Of a DNA stretch of 64,000 nt, positions 62,786 through 64,000 are shown one piece after another. The translations under genes were made by a program, and so were the position numbers. The stretch's first letter is position 1. Every line of letters starts with the position of its first letter. The notes under the pieces were generated by a model, which ran no database searches, was not told the origin of the DNA, and was given only the letters and a program-made list of their open reading frames with translations. The DNA comes from Gillisia sp. (GTDB lineage: Bacteria > Bacteroidota > Bacteroidia > Flavobacteriales > Flavobacteriaceae), in assembly GCA_024635655.1 (NCBI GenBank), contig JAGXIL010000096.1, forward strand, positions 40,506 through 104,505. The letters run 5' to 3'.

Positions 62786-64000
62786 TTATTTTAACGCCTC
62801 TATAGCGTTAGCCAGGTAGGCAAATGGAGCATTCCAGTTGATCGCTATTTCATTACTCGCATAACTGCAGCGGTCGTCAATATATGAAGTGGCAGGGTGC
62901 CGGTGCTGGTCGGTATAGGCATCTCCGCAACTGCTCTTGTCCTGCTGTCCCGGGTTAGGGCCTCCCGCCAATAATCCCGGAACCGGATCTTCAATATCAT
63001 CTGCTTCGGAAGGACGGTGATGCGGATCTTTGGTAGATTTTTCTCCATAGCCTGTCAAAAAAGAAAATCCGGTAGCATTTCTACCTAATAGATAATCCAG
63101 GTTATCAATTGCTGCGTTCAGATATTCTTCTTGCCCTGTAGCATAATAGGCATTTAGAAGAAGTATTCCCTGATTGGCAGCAACCGAATTACTCCCCCAC
63201 GCAAAGTTGGAATCTTTAGCACCCATAGGTGTTCCATAGGCAGAATTATTTGAATATTTTACCAACTCATCTGCCATTTCAGTGACTTTTTGAATCACAG
63301 CTTCTATATCTACCAATTCACTATTTTCTAAATTATCCCTGTTTCGAAGCAGGGAATATAAGGCGAGGGTATTTACCTTCGGCCAGGTGGGAACGCTGAA
63401 GGATGTGTGCATAACACTATCTATTTTACTTGCTTTATAATATTCTTCATTACCCGTGGTAATAAAAAGTTCTGTCGCAGCCCATTGAAATTCGTCGTCA
63501 AATGTACCGTCACCGTAAGCACCTGTATTTATTGCGGGATCCTTCAATGTTTTTTGATCATAGACTACCTCAGGATTTTGTTTAGCCCATGTATAAGCTC
63601 TTTCACTCATCACCATTAATGAATCTGAAAGCCCCGGAAATTTAGATTCGTATTTACTAAAGATCCTGGCTCCCTGAGCAGTTACCGCAGAAAAATCAAG
63701 TGTAGCCGCTGTACTTTTCTGTACTACCCAACGCACATTTGTTGCATCTTCCGGCATCACAGCACCTTCAAATTCTGCCGTGGTCAATTTATGGTAAACC
63801 CCTCCATCCTCATCTTGCATCCTCATCATCCACCTCAGGTTGTAAAGCGTTTCATCCAGAATGTCGGGAACAGCATTTCCGGTTTCAGGGATATTGAGGT
63901 TTAGCGTATCCATATATTCAGGAAAATCTTCATAGAGCGAAAACAAGGTGCCCATGGTAATTCCGCTGTTGACAATGTATTTGTTATAATCTCCTGCATC
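62786..64000 (-). CDS. Glycoside hydrolase family 9 (cellulase-like), 5' end outside the window
   Basis: The frame runs off the right edge of the window and its start lies beyond 64000. The visible part begins with DAGDYNKYIVNSG (64000-63962), the GH9 motif that holds the catalytic base Asp pair. Further on are HHRPSE (a conserved GH9 His segment) and SNEIAINWNAP (catalytic acid Glu) near the end. The fold is an (alpha/alpha)6 barrel that cleaves beta-1,4-glucans or related glucosides. An N-terminal Ig-like domain and signal peptide are likely but not visible. No SusC/SusD pair is present in the window. Confidence 0.9.
   Translation of the reverse strand, partial: DAGDYNKYIVNSGITMGTLFSLYEDFPEYMDTLNLNIPETGNAVPDILDETLYNLRWMMRMQDEDGGVYHKLTTAEFEGAVMPEDATNVRWVVQKSTAATLDFSAVTAQGARIFSKYESKFPGLSDSLMVMSERAYTWAKQNPEVVYDQKTLKDPAINTGAYGDGTFDDEFQWAATELFITTGNEEYYKASKIDSVMHTSFSVPTWPKVNTLALYSLLRNRDNLENSELVDIEAVIQKVTEMADELVKYSNNSAYGTPMGAKDSNFAWGSNSVAANQGILLLNAYYATGQEEYLNAAIDNLDYLLGRNATGFSFLTGYGEKSTKDPHHRPSEADDIEDPVPGLLAGGPNPGQQDKSSCGDAYTDQHRHPATSYIDDRCSYASNEIAINWNAPFAYLANAIEALK

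Overview
The window reads as a contiguous piece of chromosome from a member of the Bacteroidota, most likely family Flavobacteriaceae. The evidence is: a PorT-type type IX secretion barrel next to an ExbB/ExbD cluster; the Bacteroidota promoter signature (TAnnTTTG, sometimes with TTG about 19-21 bases upstream) ahead of many genes; weak Shine-Dalgarno sequences at most starts; an SDR-type L-threonine dehydrogenase; and many surface or periplasmic peptidases. A marine relative of Gramella, Salegentibacter or Zunongwangia is a guess. No phage, insertion sequence, CRISPR array or rRNA was seen. There is one tRNA, tRNA-Ser(GGA).

Layout. 1-932: tail of an MMPL/RND-type exporter. 1021-5502: asnS, an RluA-like pseudouridine synthase, rpoN and a PAP2-like membrane protein. 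5497-8674 (minus): PorT and an exbB-unknown-exbD-exbD operon that would energise TonB-dependent uptake. 8742-18404: tRNA-Ser, asparaginase, a glycerolipid acyltransferase, TatD, a retropepsin-like protein, a 36-residue membrane peptide, odhB and odhA, a small barrel protein and a polyprenyl synthetase. 18543-25279: a TetR-TolC-adaptor-RND efflux operon. 25334-31157: a MORN-like protein, aspS, a CLC channel with CBS domains, a small membrane protein, a cold-shock protein and L-threonine dehydrogenase. 31297-41698: lipoproteins, an S9 peptidase, an M13 peptidase, a YeeZ-like SDR, an M28 peptidase, a CBS protein and a zinc-ribbon protein.

The most unusual block is 42120-53646, eleven genes on the plus strand with overlapping or closely spaced ends: an SDR, an extended-SDR sugar epimerase, a fusion of a clan GH-A glycosidase-like domain to a CDP-paratose-2-epimerase-like SDR, an MDR dehydrogenase, a Gfo/Idh/MocA oxidoreductase, a GT4 glycosyltransferase, three CgeB-like glycosyltransferases, a SAM methyltransferase and a small acidic protein. 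No flippase, polymerase, ABC exporter or chain-length gene is present. I infer a pathway for a small methylated glycoside, glycolipid or oligosaccharide, not a conventional capsule. A 420-base leader with inverted repeats precedes it.

53787-64000 (mostly minus): an acetyltransferase, a DPP-IV-like peptidase, a DUF389 membrane protein, a DUF4174 protein, a CPA2 antiporter with a C-terminal stress domain, a conserved-looking unknown, a single-lobed degenerate DEAD-box protein, a tail-less SSB (plus strand) and a GH9 glycosidase cut by the window edge.

Several starts were moved downstream from the longest reading frame, where the longer version begins at TTG and overlaps a promoter or an upstream gene. 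All functional names come from motif and family recognition by eye; no database search was run.
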